Shown here one piece after another: positions 1-6,872 of a stretch of DNA of 7,865 bases. Under the pieces are notes generated by a model. That model saw only the letters and a list, made by a program, of their open reading frames with translations. It was not told the origin of the DNA and searched no databases. The translations under genes were made by a program, and so were the position numbers. The DNA comes from Hyphomicrobiales bacterium. GTDB taxonomy: Bacteria > Pseudomonadota > Alphaproteobacteria > Rhizobiales > Kaistiaceae. Position 1 is the stretch's first letter. Each line of letters starts with the position of its first letter. The DNA lies in NCBI GenBank assembly GCA_017305815.1, contig JAFKJZ010000091.1, forward strand, positions 1-7,865, written 5' to 3'.

Positions 1-740
1 CGGTGGCGCTCGAAATGCTGGAGGACGGCCCTCCCCTCGACTGCATCCTCGTGCCGGTCGGCGGCGGCGGCCTGATCGGCGGCATCGCCATCGCCACCAA
101 GGCGCTCTCGCCGCAAACCGAGGTGATCGGCGTCGAGACCGAGCTCTATCCGTCCATGCGCGCCGCGCTCGACGGCGTCGAGGGCGAATGCGGCGGCAAC
201 ACGCTGGCCGAGGGCATCGCGGTCAAGAATGTCGGCAAGCTGACGCTGGAGATCGCCCGCCGCCATGTCGACGACGTAGTGCTGGTGCCGGAGACGACGA
301 TCGAGCGCGCGGTCAACGCCTATCTGACGCTGCAGAAGACAATGGCGGAAGGCGCCGGCGCCGCGGGCCTCGCCGCCATGCTGGCCGATCCCGAACGCTT
401 CCGCGGACGACGCGTCGGCCTGGTGCTCTGCGGCGGCAACATCGATCCGCGCCTCGCCGCCTCCATCATGGTGCGCGAACTGGCGCGGTCCGAAAGGATC
501 GTCGCCGTGCGGATGACCATTCCTGACCGGCCGGGCGTGCTGGCCGACATCGCCGAGACGATCGGCGAGTGCGGCGGCAACATCCTCGAAGTCTCGCATC
601 ATCGCCACCTGCTGAGCGTGCCGGCGAAGGGCGCCAGCCTCGACGTGACATTCGAGACGCACGGCCCCGAGCATGCCGGCGAGATCGTCGCCGCCCTCGA
701 GGCGAAGCACTATTCGGTGGAGCGCATGGATCCGCCCTGA
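1..740 (+). CDS. ilvA: Threonine ammonia-lyase (threonine dehydratase), C-terminal part with ACT domain; 5' end outside window
   Basis: This is the C-terminal ~245 residues of a PLP-dependent threonine/serine dehydratase, which deaminates L-threonine to 2-oxobutanoate, the entry to isoleucine synthesis or threonine breakdown. The frame is open to the left edge (codons begin at base 3), so the GTG there is internal. The N-terminal half, with the PLP-binding lysine, is missing. Visible near the left edge is the glycine loop VGGGGLIGG, which holds the PLP phosphate. Further on are EGAGAAGLAA and LCGGNID; the Cys before GGN sits where Ser, Thr or Cys contacts the PLP ring nitrogen. The last ~75 residues form one ACT domain (IPDRPGVLADIAETIGECGGN, then EVSHHR), a regulatory amino-acid-binding fold. 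A single short ACT domain fits the smaller ~400-residue dehydratases (ilvA or tdcB-like) better than the long two-lobed E. coli IlvA type, so the symbol is less certain than the function. It ends with TGA. Confidence 0.9.
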   Translation, partial: VALEMLEDGPPLDCILVPVGGGGLIGGIAIATKALSPQTEVIGVETELYPSMRAALDGVEGECGGNTLAEGIAVKNVGKLTLEIARRHVDDVVLVPETTIERAVNAYLTLQKTMAEGAGAAGLAAMLADPERFRGRRVGLVLCGGNIDPRLAASIMVRELARSERIVAVRMTIPDRPGVLADIAETIGECGGNILEVSHHRHLLSVPAKGASLDVTFETHGPEHAGEIVAALEAKHYSVERMDPP

Positions 741-797
741 TCCCGGGCAGCACGAGAGCATCTCTTCTTGTATGAAGGAGCAGCATTTCCCATTTGA

Positions 798-805
798 TTA
801 ACCAT
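798..805 (+). promoter_or_regulatory. TTAACCAT motif, possible CtrA-type half site upstream of the RDD gene
   Basis: The 8-mer TTAACCAT stands 22 bases before the preferred start of the RDD gene. In alphaproteobacteria the response regulator CtrA binds TTAA-N7-TTAA, and an 8-mer form TTAACCAT has also been proposed. Here the partner half site seven bases upstream reads TTCC, so at best this is a single half site. In a genome this GC-rich such an AT-rich word is not common, but one 8-mer is weak evidence. Confidence 0.2.
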
Positions 806-827
806 GGGACGGGGCCAGGAAATCGCC

Positions 828-1328
828 ATGACGCACTATGACGACGCCTACCGCTCGGATGGCCTGGTCTTCGACCCGGCGCGCGAGCCGGAACTCTTCG
901 ACGGCGTGCTGTCGAAGCGGTTCTTCGCCTGCATCGTCGACGCAATCCTGATCGGCGTCTTCCTCGCGCTGGCGGCGCTGGTCATCTTCGCGATCGGCGT
1001 GGTGACGCTCGGCATTGGCTGGTTCCTGTTCGCGCTGCCGCTGTTCGCGATCGTGGCGCTGCTCTACATCGCGCTGACGCTGGGCGGCCCCAAGGCGGCG
1101 ACGCCCGGCATGCGGATGATGGGCGTCACGATCCGCAGCACCGACGGCCAGCGCATCGGCCCGATCATCGCGGCCGCCCATGCGCTGATCTTCTGGTTCT
1201 CCATGTCGGTGCTGACGCCGTTCGTCCTGCTGGTCGGCCTGTTCTCCAACCGCAAGCGCCTGCTGCAGGACATGCTCCTCGGCACGGTGATCCTGAACAA
1301 CGACCCGCTGGTGCGGACGCGCCGCTGA
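828..1328 (+). CDS. RDD family integral membrane protein
   Basis: A 166-residue membrane protein of the RDD family, whose members span the inner membrane and mostly lack a defined biochemical role. The segment KRFFACIVDAILIGVF carries the family's Arg and Asp at residues 31 and 38. A loop with GPKAATPGMRMMGVTI follows the second helix, and RLLQDMLLGTVIL near the C terminus is the other conserved block. Three hydrophobic helices lie at about residues 34-56, 60-82 and 114-137; the ~30-residue N-terminal tail is polar and acidic. The frame is open from an ATG at 804, but the ATG at 828 is preferred because AGGA lies seven bases before it, whereas the purine-rich GGAG at 777-780 is 23 bases from 804. 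The gene follows the dehydratase by 87 bases and shares no evident function with it. Family assignment is confident; the substrate is unknown. Confidence 0.87.
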   Translation: MTHYDDAYRSDGLVFDPAREPELFDGVLSKRFFACIVDAILIGVFLALAALVIFAIGVVTLGIGWFLFALPLFAIVALLYIALTLGGPKAATPGMRMMGVTIRSTDGQRIGPIIAAAHALIFWFSMSVLTPFVLLVGLFSNRKRLLQDMLLGTVILNNDPLVRTRR

Positions 1329-1409
1329 GTCCTGCAGAATTTACTATTGGCACCGGCTGCCCGCGTATTATCGTTCGATGATGCCTGAATCGTCCGGCCC
1401 CGTTGTGCG

Positions 1410-2168
1410 ATGACCCATCACTCGACCGACACGCCGCAGTTCTTCCTCACCGCGCCGTCGCCCTGCCCCTATCTGCCGGGCCAGATGGAGCGGAAGGTGT
1501 TCACGCATCTCGTCGGCGACAAGGCCTCGGCCTTGAACGAGGTGCTGACCCAGGGCGGCTTCCGCCGTAGCCAGAACATCGCCTATCGGCCCGCCTGCGA
1601 GGCCTGCAAGGCCTGCGTCTCGATCCGCGTCCCCGTCGACCAGTTCGTGATGACGCGCAGTTTCCGCCGCGTGCTGGAGAAGAACAGCGACCTGATCGGC
1701 ACCCGCGTCGCGGCTGCACCGACCTCGGAGCAGTATTCGCTCTTCCGCGCCTATCTCGACGCCCGCCATTCGCAGGGCGGCATGGCCGACATGACCGTGC
1801 TCGACTACGCCATGATGGTCGAGGACACGCATGTCGACACCATCCTGGTCGAATACCGCTTCCGTGGGCCGGACACCGCCATCACCGGCGAAGGCGAGGG
1901 TCCGCTGGTCGCGACCGCCCTCACCGACCTGCTCTCGGACGGCCTGTCGATGGTCTATTCGTTCTATGAGCCCGACCTGATCGACCGCTCGCTCGGAACG
2001 CTGATGATCCTCGACCACATCCGCCGCGCCCGACGGATGGGCCTGCCCTATGTCTATCTCGGCTATTGGGTCGATGGCTCGAAGAAGATGGCCTACAAGG
2101 CCCGCTTCAAGCCCCAGGAGCACCTTGGTCCCCGCGGATGGGAGCCGGTGGGCCAGGGCGGCGAGTGA
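1410..2168 (+). CDS. bpt: Aspartate/glutamate leucyltransferase (Bpt, N-end rule aminoacyl-tRNA-protein transferase)
   Basis: Bpt moves leucine from leucyl-tRNA onto proteins with N-terminal Asp or Glu, creating a destabilising residue recognised by ClpS and degraded by ClpAP in the cytoplasm. The 252-residue length is normal. The N-terminal domain begins [18 protein letters not shown] and has the cysteine cluster C63, C66 and C69 in [17 protein letters not shown], preceded by [11 protein letters not shown]19 is also typical. The C-terminal GNAT-like transferase domain shows [24 protein letters not shown] and [19 protein letters not shown], the strongest signature of the family. ATG at 1410 is the only usable start after an in-frame TGA at 1386. 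No clear Shine-Dalgarno sequence precedes it, so translation may be weak or leaderless-like. It converges with parC across a REP-like repeat pair. Older annotations call this family arginyltransferase (Ate); the length and motifs fit the bacterial Bpt group. Confidence 0.95.
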   Translation: MTHHSTDTPQFFLTAPSPCPYLPGQMERKVFTHLVGDKASALNEVLTQGGFRRSQNIAYRPACEACKACVSIRVPVDQFVMTRSFRRVLEKNSDLIGTRVAAAPTSEQYSLFRAYLDARHSQGGMADMTVLDYAMMVEDTHVDTILVEYRFRGPDTAITGEGEGPLVATALTDLLSDGLSMVYSFYEPDLIDRSLGTLMILDHIRRARRMGLPYVYLGYWVDGSKKMAYKARFKPQEHLGPRGWEPVGQGGE

Positions 2169-2183
2169 TCAAGGTTTGAAGTA

Positions 2184-2221
2184 AGCCCCTCACCCAACCC
2201 TCTGCCGCCAGCGGGCGAGGG
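2184..2221 (+). repeat. REP-like palindromic repeat, copy A (degenerate)
   Basis: A 38-base unit beginning AGCCCCTCACCC and ending in a hairpin with arms 2198-2206 and 2213-2221 around loop GCCAGC. Two of the nine arm pairs are mismatched. It lies in the gap between the convergent genes bpt and parC and is an inverted, diverged copy of the unit at 2277-2315. No T-tract follows, so it is not a canonical intrinsic terminator. Confidence 0.75.
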
Positions 2222-2276
2222 CTCTTGGGCCGGCGTACTTCGTGAACCTCAAGCCTCAACAAGCGCCGTAGCGCCC

Positions 2277-2315
2277 CCCTCTCCCGCTGGTGGGAGAGGG
2301 CTGGGGTGAGGGGCT
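2277..2315 (-). repeat. REP-like palindromic repeat, copy B (intact hairpin)
   Basis: Read on the minus strand this 39-base unit begins with the same AGCCCCTCACCC as copy A. It then has a perfect 9-bp hairpin: CCCTCTCCC at 2277-2285 and GGGAGAGGG at 2292-2300, with loop GCTGGT on the plus strand. Compared with copy A it has one extra base and three differences in the last 18 bases. Its first 12 bases pair perfectly with those of copy A (2184-2195 against 2304-2315), so the whole 132-base gap can fold into one long stem capped by a ~75-base region. It ends five bases beyond the parC stop codon. Confidence 0.78.
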
Positions 2316-2320
2316 GCCGA

Positions 2321-4579
2321 CTATTTCAGCGGCGGCGTTCCGAAACTATTGGTCTTCGGGAACTTGTCCGGCGGCAGGCGGCCGGCCTGGCCGCGTTCGG
2401 CGATCCAGGGCTTCAGTTCCTCGGCCGTGCGCGTGTAGCTGCGGCCGGACGAATCCATCCAGGTCAGCCCGTCGGCGGTCGAGAACATGCGGACGTCGGC
2501 CGGGCCGCCATCCTTGTAGCGCTGCAGGCGGACGCCCTTGCCACGCGTCATCTCGGGCACCTGTTCGGCCGGGAAGACGAGGAACTTGCGGTTCTGGCCG
2601 ATGATGGCGACGAGATCGCCCGCAGCCTCGACGCAGATCCGCGCCTCCTCGGTGCCGTCGACGTTGAGCACCTGCTTGCCCTTGCGGGTGTTGGCGATCA
2701 CCTCGGTCTCCGGCACGATGAAGCCGCGACCATCGGTCGAGGCCAGCAGCAGCTTGCGGCCGGGCTTGTGCACGAAAACCGTGACGATGTCCTGCGCATT
2801 GTCCATGTCGACCATCAGGCGGATCGGCTCGCCATGGCCGCGACCACCCGGCAGCTTGTCCGCCCCGAGCGTGTAGAACTTGCCGCCGGTGGAGAACACC
2901 AGCAGCTTGTCCGTCGTCTCGGCGTGGAAGGCCATCTTCAGGCCGTCGTCGGTCTTGAAGGTCAGCGTCGTGTAGTCGCTGACATGGCCCTTCAGCGCGC
3001 GGATCCAGCCCTTCTCGGATACCACCACCGTGATCGGCTCGCGCTCGATCATCGACTGCTGGATATCCTCGACGTCATGGTCGGGCGCATCGGCGAAGCC
3101 GGTGCGGCGCTTGCCGAGCGGCGTCTCGGGCACGAAGGTCTTGCGGACCTCCTTGATCTGCCAGGCCACCGTCTTCCACTGCTTGTCCTCGGAGCCGAGC
3201 AGCGCCTCGATCTCCGCCATCTCGGCCGACAGCTTCTCGTGCTCGCTGCGGATCTCGAATTCCTCAAGCTTGCGCAGGGAGCGCAGCCGCATGTTGAGGA
3301 TCGACTCGGCCTGCAGGTCGGTCAGCGAGAAGGTCTTGATCAGTTCCTGCTTCGGCTCATCCTCGTAGCGGATGATCCGGATCACCTCGTCGAGGTTGAG
3401 ATAGGCGACGAGATAGCCTTCAAGCACTTCGAGCCGGTGCTTGATCTGCGCCAGGCGGAAAGCCGAGCGGCGCACCAGAACCTCGCGGCGATGCTCCAGC
3501 CACTCACGGAGAACCTCCGAGAGGTTCATCACCTTCGGCACGATGCCCTTCGACAGGACATTCATGTTGAGCGAGATCCGGCTCTCGAGCTCGGTGAGCT
3601 TGAAGAGCGATTCCATCAGCAGCGCCGCATCGACCGTGCGGGCGCGCGGCTCCAGCACGACGCGGATGTCCTCGGCCGATTCGTCGCGCACATCCGCCAG
3701 CAGCGGCACTTTGCGCGTCTGGATCAGCTCGGCGATCTTCTCGATCAGGCGCGACTTCTGCACCTGATAGGGGATCTCGGTGACGACGATCTGGTAGGTG
3801 CCGCGACCCTGGTCCTCGACGTGCCAGCGCGCGCGGACGCGGAAGCCGCCCTTGCCGGTGCGGTAGGCCTCGGTGATCTGGGCGCGGGTGTCGACAATGA
3901 TGCCGCCCGTCGGCAGGTCCGGTCCCTGTACGTACTGGACGAGATCCTCGGCCGTCGCGTCGGGGTTCTTGATCAGCGCCAGCGACGCGTCGCAGAGCTC
4001 GGCGATGTTGTGCGGCGGGATCGAGGTCGCCATGCCGACGGCGATGCCCGAGGTGCCGTTCGCGAGCAGGTTCGGGATGCTCGCCGGCAGCACCACCGGC
4101 TCCTTCAGATCGCCGGAATAGTTCTCGCGGAAGTCGATCGCGTCTTCGTCGATGCCTTCGAGCAGCATCTGCGCGACTTCGGTCATGCGCGCTTCGGTGT
4201 AGCGGTAGGCCGCCGCGCCGTCGCCGTCGATGTTGCCGAAATTGCCCTGCCCGTCCACGAGCGGATAGCGCGAGGAGAAATCCTGCGCGAGGCGCACGAG
4301 CGCGTCGTAGATCGACTGGTCGCCATGCGGATGGAACGAGCCCATCACGTCGCCGACGATCTTGGCGGACTTCTTGAAGGCCGAGTTCGGATCGAGCCGC
4401 AGCAGGTGCATGCCGTAGAGGATGCGGCGGTGGACCGGCTTCAGGCCGTCACGCGCATCCGGCAGCGCCCGACCCATGATGGTCGAGAGAGCGTAGGCGA
4501 GATAGCGCTCTTCCAGCGCCTCGCGGAGATTGATGCTTTCGACATGGCCGCCATCCGGCGGAATCAGCGCTTTTCCCAT
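2321..4579 (-). CDS. parC: DNA topoisomerase IV subunit A (ParC)
   Basis: ParC is the DNA-cleaving subunit of topoisomerase IV, which with ParE unlinks daughter chromosomes. The 752 residues match the family. The N-terminal breakage-reunion domain has [20 protein letters not shown], then [14 protein letters not shown], the winged-helix segment [19 protein letters not shown], and [12 protein letters not shown] before [10 protein letters not shown]. Tyr127 of RYTE is the residue that bonds covalently to DNA. A coiled-coil and gate region covers roughly residues 330-470. The C-terminal part (about 500-735) has degenerate beta-pinwheel blades such as [23 protein letters not shown] and [15 protein letters not shown]. 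The GyrA-box (QRRGGKG) is absent, which separates it from GyrA. In the quinolone region the usual Ser is Gln88, while the acidic partner is kept as Asp92. No clear Shine-Dalgarno precedes the ATG, but the N terminus MGKALIPP fits relatives. It follows puuE by 62 bases on the same strand and may share its transcript. Confidence 0.97.
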   Translation of the reverse strand: MGKALIPPDGGHVESINLREALEERYLAYALSTIMGRALPDARDGLKPVHRRILYGMHLLRLDPNSAFKKSAKIVGDVMGSFHPHGDQSIYDALVRLAQDFSSRYPLVDGQGNFGNIDGDGAAAYRYTEARMTEVAQMLLEGIDEDAIDFRENYSGDLKEPVVLPASIPNLLANGTSGIAVGMATSIPPHNIAELCDASLALIKNPDATAEDLVQYVQGPDLPTGGIIVDTRAQITEAYRTGKGGFRVRARWHVEDQGRGTYQIVVTEIPYQVQKSRLIEKIAELIQTRKVPLLADVRDESAEDIRVVLEPRARTVDAALLMESLFKLTELESRISLNMNVLSKGIVPKVMNLSEVLREWLEHRREVLVRRSAFRLAQIKHRLEVLEGYLVAYLNLDEVIRIIRYEDEPKQELIKTFSLTDLQAESILNMRLRSLRKLEEFEIRSEHEKLSAEMAEIEALLGSEDKQWKTVAWQIKEVRKTFVPETPLGKRRTGFADAPDHDVEDIQQSMIEREPITVVVSEKGWIRALKGHVSDYTTLTFKTDDGLKMAFHAETTDKLLVFSTGGKFYTLGADKLPGGRGHGEPIRLMVDMDNAQDIVTVFVHKPGRKLLLASTDGRGFIVPETEVIANTRKGKQVLNVDGTEEARICVEAAGDLVAIIGQNRKFLVFPAEQVPEMTRGKGVRLQRYKDGGPADVRMFSTADGLTWMDSSGRSYTRTAEELKPWIAERGQAGRLPPDKFPKTNSFGTPPLK

Positions 4580-4641
4580 GCCTGATGGGAGTATCCGCTG
4601 AATTCCGCCGATTCAAGGAAAACTGGCCGGCCGCCGCCGTT

Positions 4642-5553
4642 TCATGCCGGCCTGTGGTGCGCGTGCCAGTGCCAGGCGATGTCGATCCGGCGCGGAATCC
4701 AGACCTTCTCCTTGGAGGCGACGTAATCGACGAAACGCGCGAGCGCCGCGGCGCGTCCCGGCCGTCCGACGAGGCGGCAGTGCAAGCCGACGCTCATCAT
4801 CTTCGGCGCGCCCTGCTCGCCCTCCTCGTAGAGCACGTCGAACGCGTCCTTCAGATAGGTGAAGAACTGGTCGCCCGAGTTGAAGCCCTGCGGCGTGGCG
4901 AAGCGCATGTCGTTGGTTTCGAGCGTGTAGGGAATGATCAGGTGCGGGCCGTTCGGCCCCTTCACCCAATAGGGCAGGTCGTCGGCGTAGCTGTCGGAGG
5001 TGTAGAGGAAGCCGCCCTCCTCCATCAGGATCTTCAGCGTGTGGTCGGACGGCTTGCCCTGGTAGAAGCCGAGCGGCCGAGAGCCGGCGACCTCGGTGTG
5101 CAGGCGGATCGCCTCGTGGATGTGGCGACGCTCCTCCTCCTCGGAGAAGTCCTTGTATTCGAGCCACCGCAGGCCGTGGCTGGCCAGTTCCCAATCGGCC
5201 TCCTTCATGGCGGCGACCGCCTCGGGATTGCGGGCCATCGCCTGCGTCACGCCATAGCAGGTGACCGGCACCTGGCGGGAGGTGAACATGCGCCACAGAC
5301 GCCAGAAGCCGGCGCGCGAGCCATATTCGTAGATCGATTCCATGTTGAGGTTGCGCTGGCCGACCCAGGGCTGCGCGCCGACGATCTCCGAAAGCAGCGA
5401 TTCCGAGGCCTTGTCGCCATCGAGGATGTTGCTCTCGCCACCCTCCTCGTAGTTGACGACGAACTGCACGGCCACGTTCGCGCCGCCCGGCCATTTCGGG
5501 TCGGGAGTGTTGCGGCCATAACCGATGAGGTCACGCGGATAGGAAGTCGTCAT
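4642..5553 (-). CDS. puuE: Allantoinase PuuE (polysaccharide-deacetylase-like fold)
   Basis: PuuE hydrolyses allantoin to allantoate in purine (urate) breakdown. It is a metal-independent enzyme recruited from the polysaccharide deacetylase superfamily and is unrelated to the classical amidohydrolase allantoinase. The 303 residues match the family. Signatures in order are YPRDLIGYGR at the N terminus, VVNYEEGGE (32-40), ESIYEYGSRAGFWRLWRMF (72-90), ELASHGLRW (122-130), RPLGFYQGKPSDHTL (159-173), SDSYADDLPYW (186-196), ETNDMRF (212-218) and GLHCRLVGRPGR (256-267). The protein ends RRIDIAWHWHAHH; the Trp at 294 stands where relatives usually have Arg (see findings). The ATG is preceded by GGGA about seven bases upstream. 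No other purine-degradation gene (uraD, uraH, allantoicase) is in the window, so the job is read from the protein alone. It heads the minus-strand pair puuE-parC. Confidence 0.92.
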   Translation of the reverse strand: MTTSYPRDLIGYGRNTPDPKWPGGANVAVQFVVNYEEGGESNILDGDKASESLLSEIVGAQPWVGQRNLNMESIYEYGSRAGFWRLWRMFTSRQVPVTCYGVTQAMARNPEAVAAMKEADWELASHGLRWLEYKDFSEEEERRHIHEAIRLHTEVAGSRPLGFYQGKPSDHTLKILMEEGGFLYTSDSYADDLPYWVKGPNGPHLIIPYTLETNDMRFATPQGFNSGDQFFTYLKDAFDVLYEEGEQGAPKMMSVGLHCRLVGRPGRAAALARFVDYVASKEKVWIPRRIDIAWHWHAHHRPA

Positions 5554-5634
5554 GCTGTTCCCGGTAAGCTGGCGGAATGGTTATCGTCGCCGCACCACCA
5601 AAGCCCGAGTGTCGCGGCAAGCCTGCAATTTCAG

Positions 5635-5669
5635 CGTTAACACGGCCCGCCGATTCACAGGACGTTAAC
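5635..5669. promoter_or_regulatory. Two CGTTAAC boxes in the divergent gap, possible operator
   Basis: The divergent gap 5554-5736 separates puuE (minus) from the small ORF (plus). It contains two identical CGTTAAC words, at 5635-5641 and 5663-5669, 28 bases start to start, with a GATTC (GANTC methylation-type) site at 5652-5656 between them. GTTAAC is itself palindromic and contains TTAA, the half-site core of the alphaproteobacterial regulator CtrA. The spacing is not the classical N7. I see no convincing -35/-10 pair in this gap on either strand. A regulatory role is inferred from position and repetition only. Confidence 0.25.
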
Positions 5670-5736
5670 CTACATGGCTCAAATTCAAGACAATTGGTAG
5701 CGACCGCAGCTGCCGCCCTTGCCCGAGGAAGACCCG

Positions 5737-5928
5737 ATGCAGTCCGCGCACCCGCAGTTCCAGGCAGCCAGCCTCCCGGCCGATGATCCGCGCTTCATGG
5801 CGGCGCTGGATCTCCAGATCGCCCAGATGCGCCGCGTTCTCGAATTGATGGCGCCGAGCAGCGCCAGTACGGATTTTGGTCATGTCCCGTTCGGCGAACG
5901 CATGCAGGCAGTCGCCAGCCACGGCTGA
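5737..5928 (+). CDS. Hypothetical small protein (63 residues)
   Basis: I do not recognise this protein. It is supported as a gene by signals rather than homology. GAGGAAG at 5725-5731 puts AGGA exactly seven bases before the ATG, an excellent ribosome binding site, and a strong intrinsic terminator begins about 20 bases after the TGA. An in-frame TTG at 5719 could lengthen it by six residues but has no comparable site. The product has no signal peptide or membrane helix. Residues ~16-40 (ADDPRFMAALDLQIAQMRRV, continuing LELMA) look like an amphipathic helix with regularly placed hydrophobic residues, flanked by a polar Gln/Ser/Pro-rich N terminus and a short tail with FGHVPFGERMQAV. It stands alone as a single-gene unit between divergent puuE and convergent pssA. 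It is probably a small cytoplasmic protein found only in close relatives, perhaps acting by helix-mediated binding; function unknown. Confidence 0.6.
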   Translation: MQSAHPQFQAASLPADDPRFMAALDLQIAQMRRVLELMAPSSASTDFGHVPFGERMQAVASHG

Positions 5929-5947
5929 CATCTTCAGACGCAGATAG

Positions 5948-5990
5948 AAAAAAGGCCCGATCCGCGGAAGCGTTGATCGGGCCTTTTTTT
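5948..5990. terminator. Bidirectional intrinsic terminator between the small ORF and pssA
   Basis: A perfect 9-bp GC-rich stem is formed by GGCCCGATC (5954-5962) and GATCGGGCC (5975-5983). It is preceded by six A and followed by seven T. Within the loop, CGC (5963-5965) and GCG (5970-5972) can add three pairs closed by a GGAA tetraloop of the GNRA type, leaving a two-T bulge. The T run terminates plus-strand transcripts from the small ORF; the A run reads as T on the minus strand and terminates transcripts leaving pssA, whose stop codon is about 50 bases away. Confidence 0.93.
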
Positions 5991-6037
5991 CTTTTGCTCG
6001 CAGCCGAGGGATCGGACGGTGCAACGAGCGGATGCCG

Positions 6038-6871
6038 CTAGGGGCTATCCGCCCCGATGCTCGCCGCCAGGCGATCCTCGCGCTCATGCTTACGCCAGGC
6101 ACGCCAGCCGACCGGCAGCACGCCGAGATAGACGATCGCGCCCGCCGTCAGTACATGCCAGGGATAGCTGAGCAACGAGGCCGCCAGCACCACCACCAGC
6201 ACGAATAGCGGCAGCACGACCTCGCGCGAAACGCGGGCGCCGAACTTCTTGCCCGACCAGGTCGGCAGGCTGCTGACCATCAGGAGCCCGATGGCGATCG
6301 TGTAGACCGCCACGACCGGCGCGGTGAAGCGGCCGTGCGGCAGTTCGAGATATTCGAGATAGACCGGCAGCAGGACGAGCAGCGCCCCCGCCGGCGCCGG
6401 CACGCCGACGAAGAAGTTCGCCTGCCACTCCGGCTTGTTCGGATTGTCGATCGAGACATTGAAGCGCGCGAGCCGCAGCGCGGCGCAAATGGCGAAGACG
6501 AGCGCCGCGATCCAGCCGAGCGAGCGGACCTCGTCCAGCGCCCAGACATAGAGCAGGATCGCCGGCGCGACGCCGAAATTGACGAAGTCGGTCAGGGAAT
6601 CGAGCTCGGCGCCGAAGCGCGAGGTCGAGCGCAGCAGCCGCGCCACGCGCCCGTCTATGGCGTCGAGCACGGCGGCGACGACGATCATCGCGATCGCCTC
6701 GCCATAGCGCGCCTCGATCGCCATGCGGATGGCCGTCAGGCCGGCGCAAAGCGCCAGCAGCGTCACCAGGTTGGGCAGGATCATCCGGATCGGGATCTGG
6801 CGAACCTGCCGCAGCCGGGGCCGATGGCCCTCCTCGTCGTCGGGGTCGAACGGCGGAAAGATGGTTTCCAT
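6038..6871 (-). CDS. pssA: CDP-diacylglycerol-serine O-phosphatidyltransferase (phosphatidylserine synthase)
   Basis: This inner-membrane enzyme joins serine to CDP-diacylglycerol to give phosphatidylserine, the substrate of the adjacent psd product. The CDP-alcohol phosphotransferase signature is complete: Asp70, Asp73-Gly74, Ala77-Arg78, Gly87, Asp91 and Asp95 in VLDAIDGRVARLL and FGAELDSLTDFVNFG. These aspartates bind the metal ions and the cytidine diphosphate. The 277 residues include an acidic N-terminal stretch (FDPDDEEG), a first helix pair at about 31-52 and 59-70, and further hydrophobic helices up to about residue 257, then a basic tail (RAWRKHERE). The frame runs 41 codons further upstream inside psd, but the ATG at 6871 is preferred because the family starts near here and it follows the psd stop by a single base (TGAGATG), a layout typical of translational coupling. 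It ends with TAG facing the bidirectional terminator. The PS assignment, over PG or PI synthase, is strengthened by linkage to psd. Confidence 0.95.
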   Translation of the reverse strand: METIFPPFDPDDEEGHRPRLRQVRQIPIRMILPNLVTLLALCAGLTAIRMAIEARYGEAIAMIVVAAVLDAIDGRVARLLRSTSRFGAELDSLTDFVNFGVAPAILLYVWALDEVRSLGWIAALVFAICAALRLARFNVSIDNPNKPEWQANFFVGVPAPAGALLVLLPVYLEYLELPHGRFTAPVVAVYTIAIGLLMVSSLPTWSGKKFGARVSREVVLPLFVLVVVLAASLLSYPWHVLTAGAIVYLGVLPVGWRAWRKHEREDRLAASIGADSP

Positions 6872-6872
6872 C

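Noticed and set aside
741..803. A terminator after the threonine ammonia-lyase gene (GAGA-GCA-TCTC followed by TTCTT)
   Set aside because: The stem is only four base pairs and the T-tract is broken; too weak to call.
1347..1371. TTGGCA and TATTAT as a promoter, or a sigma-54 site, before bpt
   Set aside because: The -35/-10 spacing would be only 13 bases, and the GG to GC spacing is two bases short of the sigma-54 rule. GGCA/TGCC also forms only a 4-bp hairpin.
1368..2123. A 251-codon minus-strand open frame antisense to bpt
   Set aside because: It has no recognisable motif and lies entirely under the well-supported bpt gene; it is a GC-bias shadow.
2306..4585. A 759-codon plus-strand open frame antisense to the whole of parC
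   Set aside because: The translation is a low-complexity Arg/Leu/Asp/His-rich string with no domain, as expected from the complement of a GC-rich gene. parC on the other strand is unambiguous and full length. A similar long frame over puuE (4585-5640) is rejected for the same reason.
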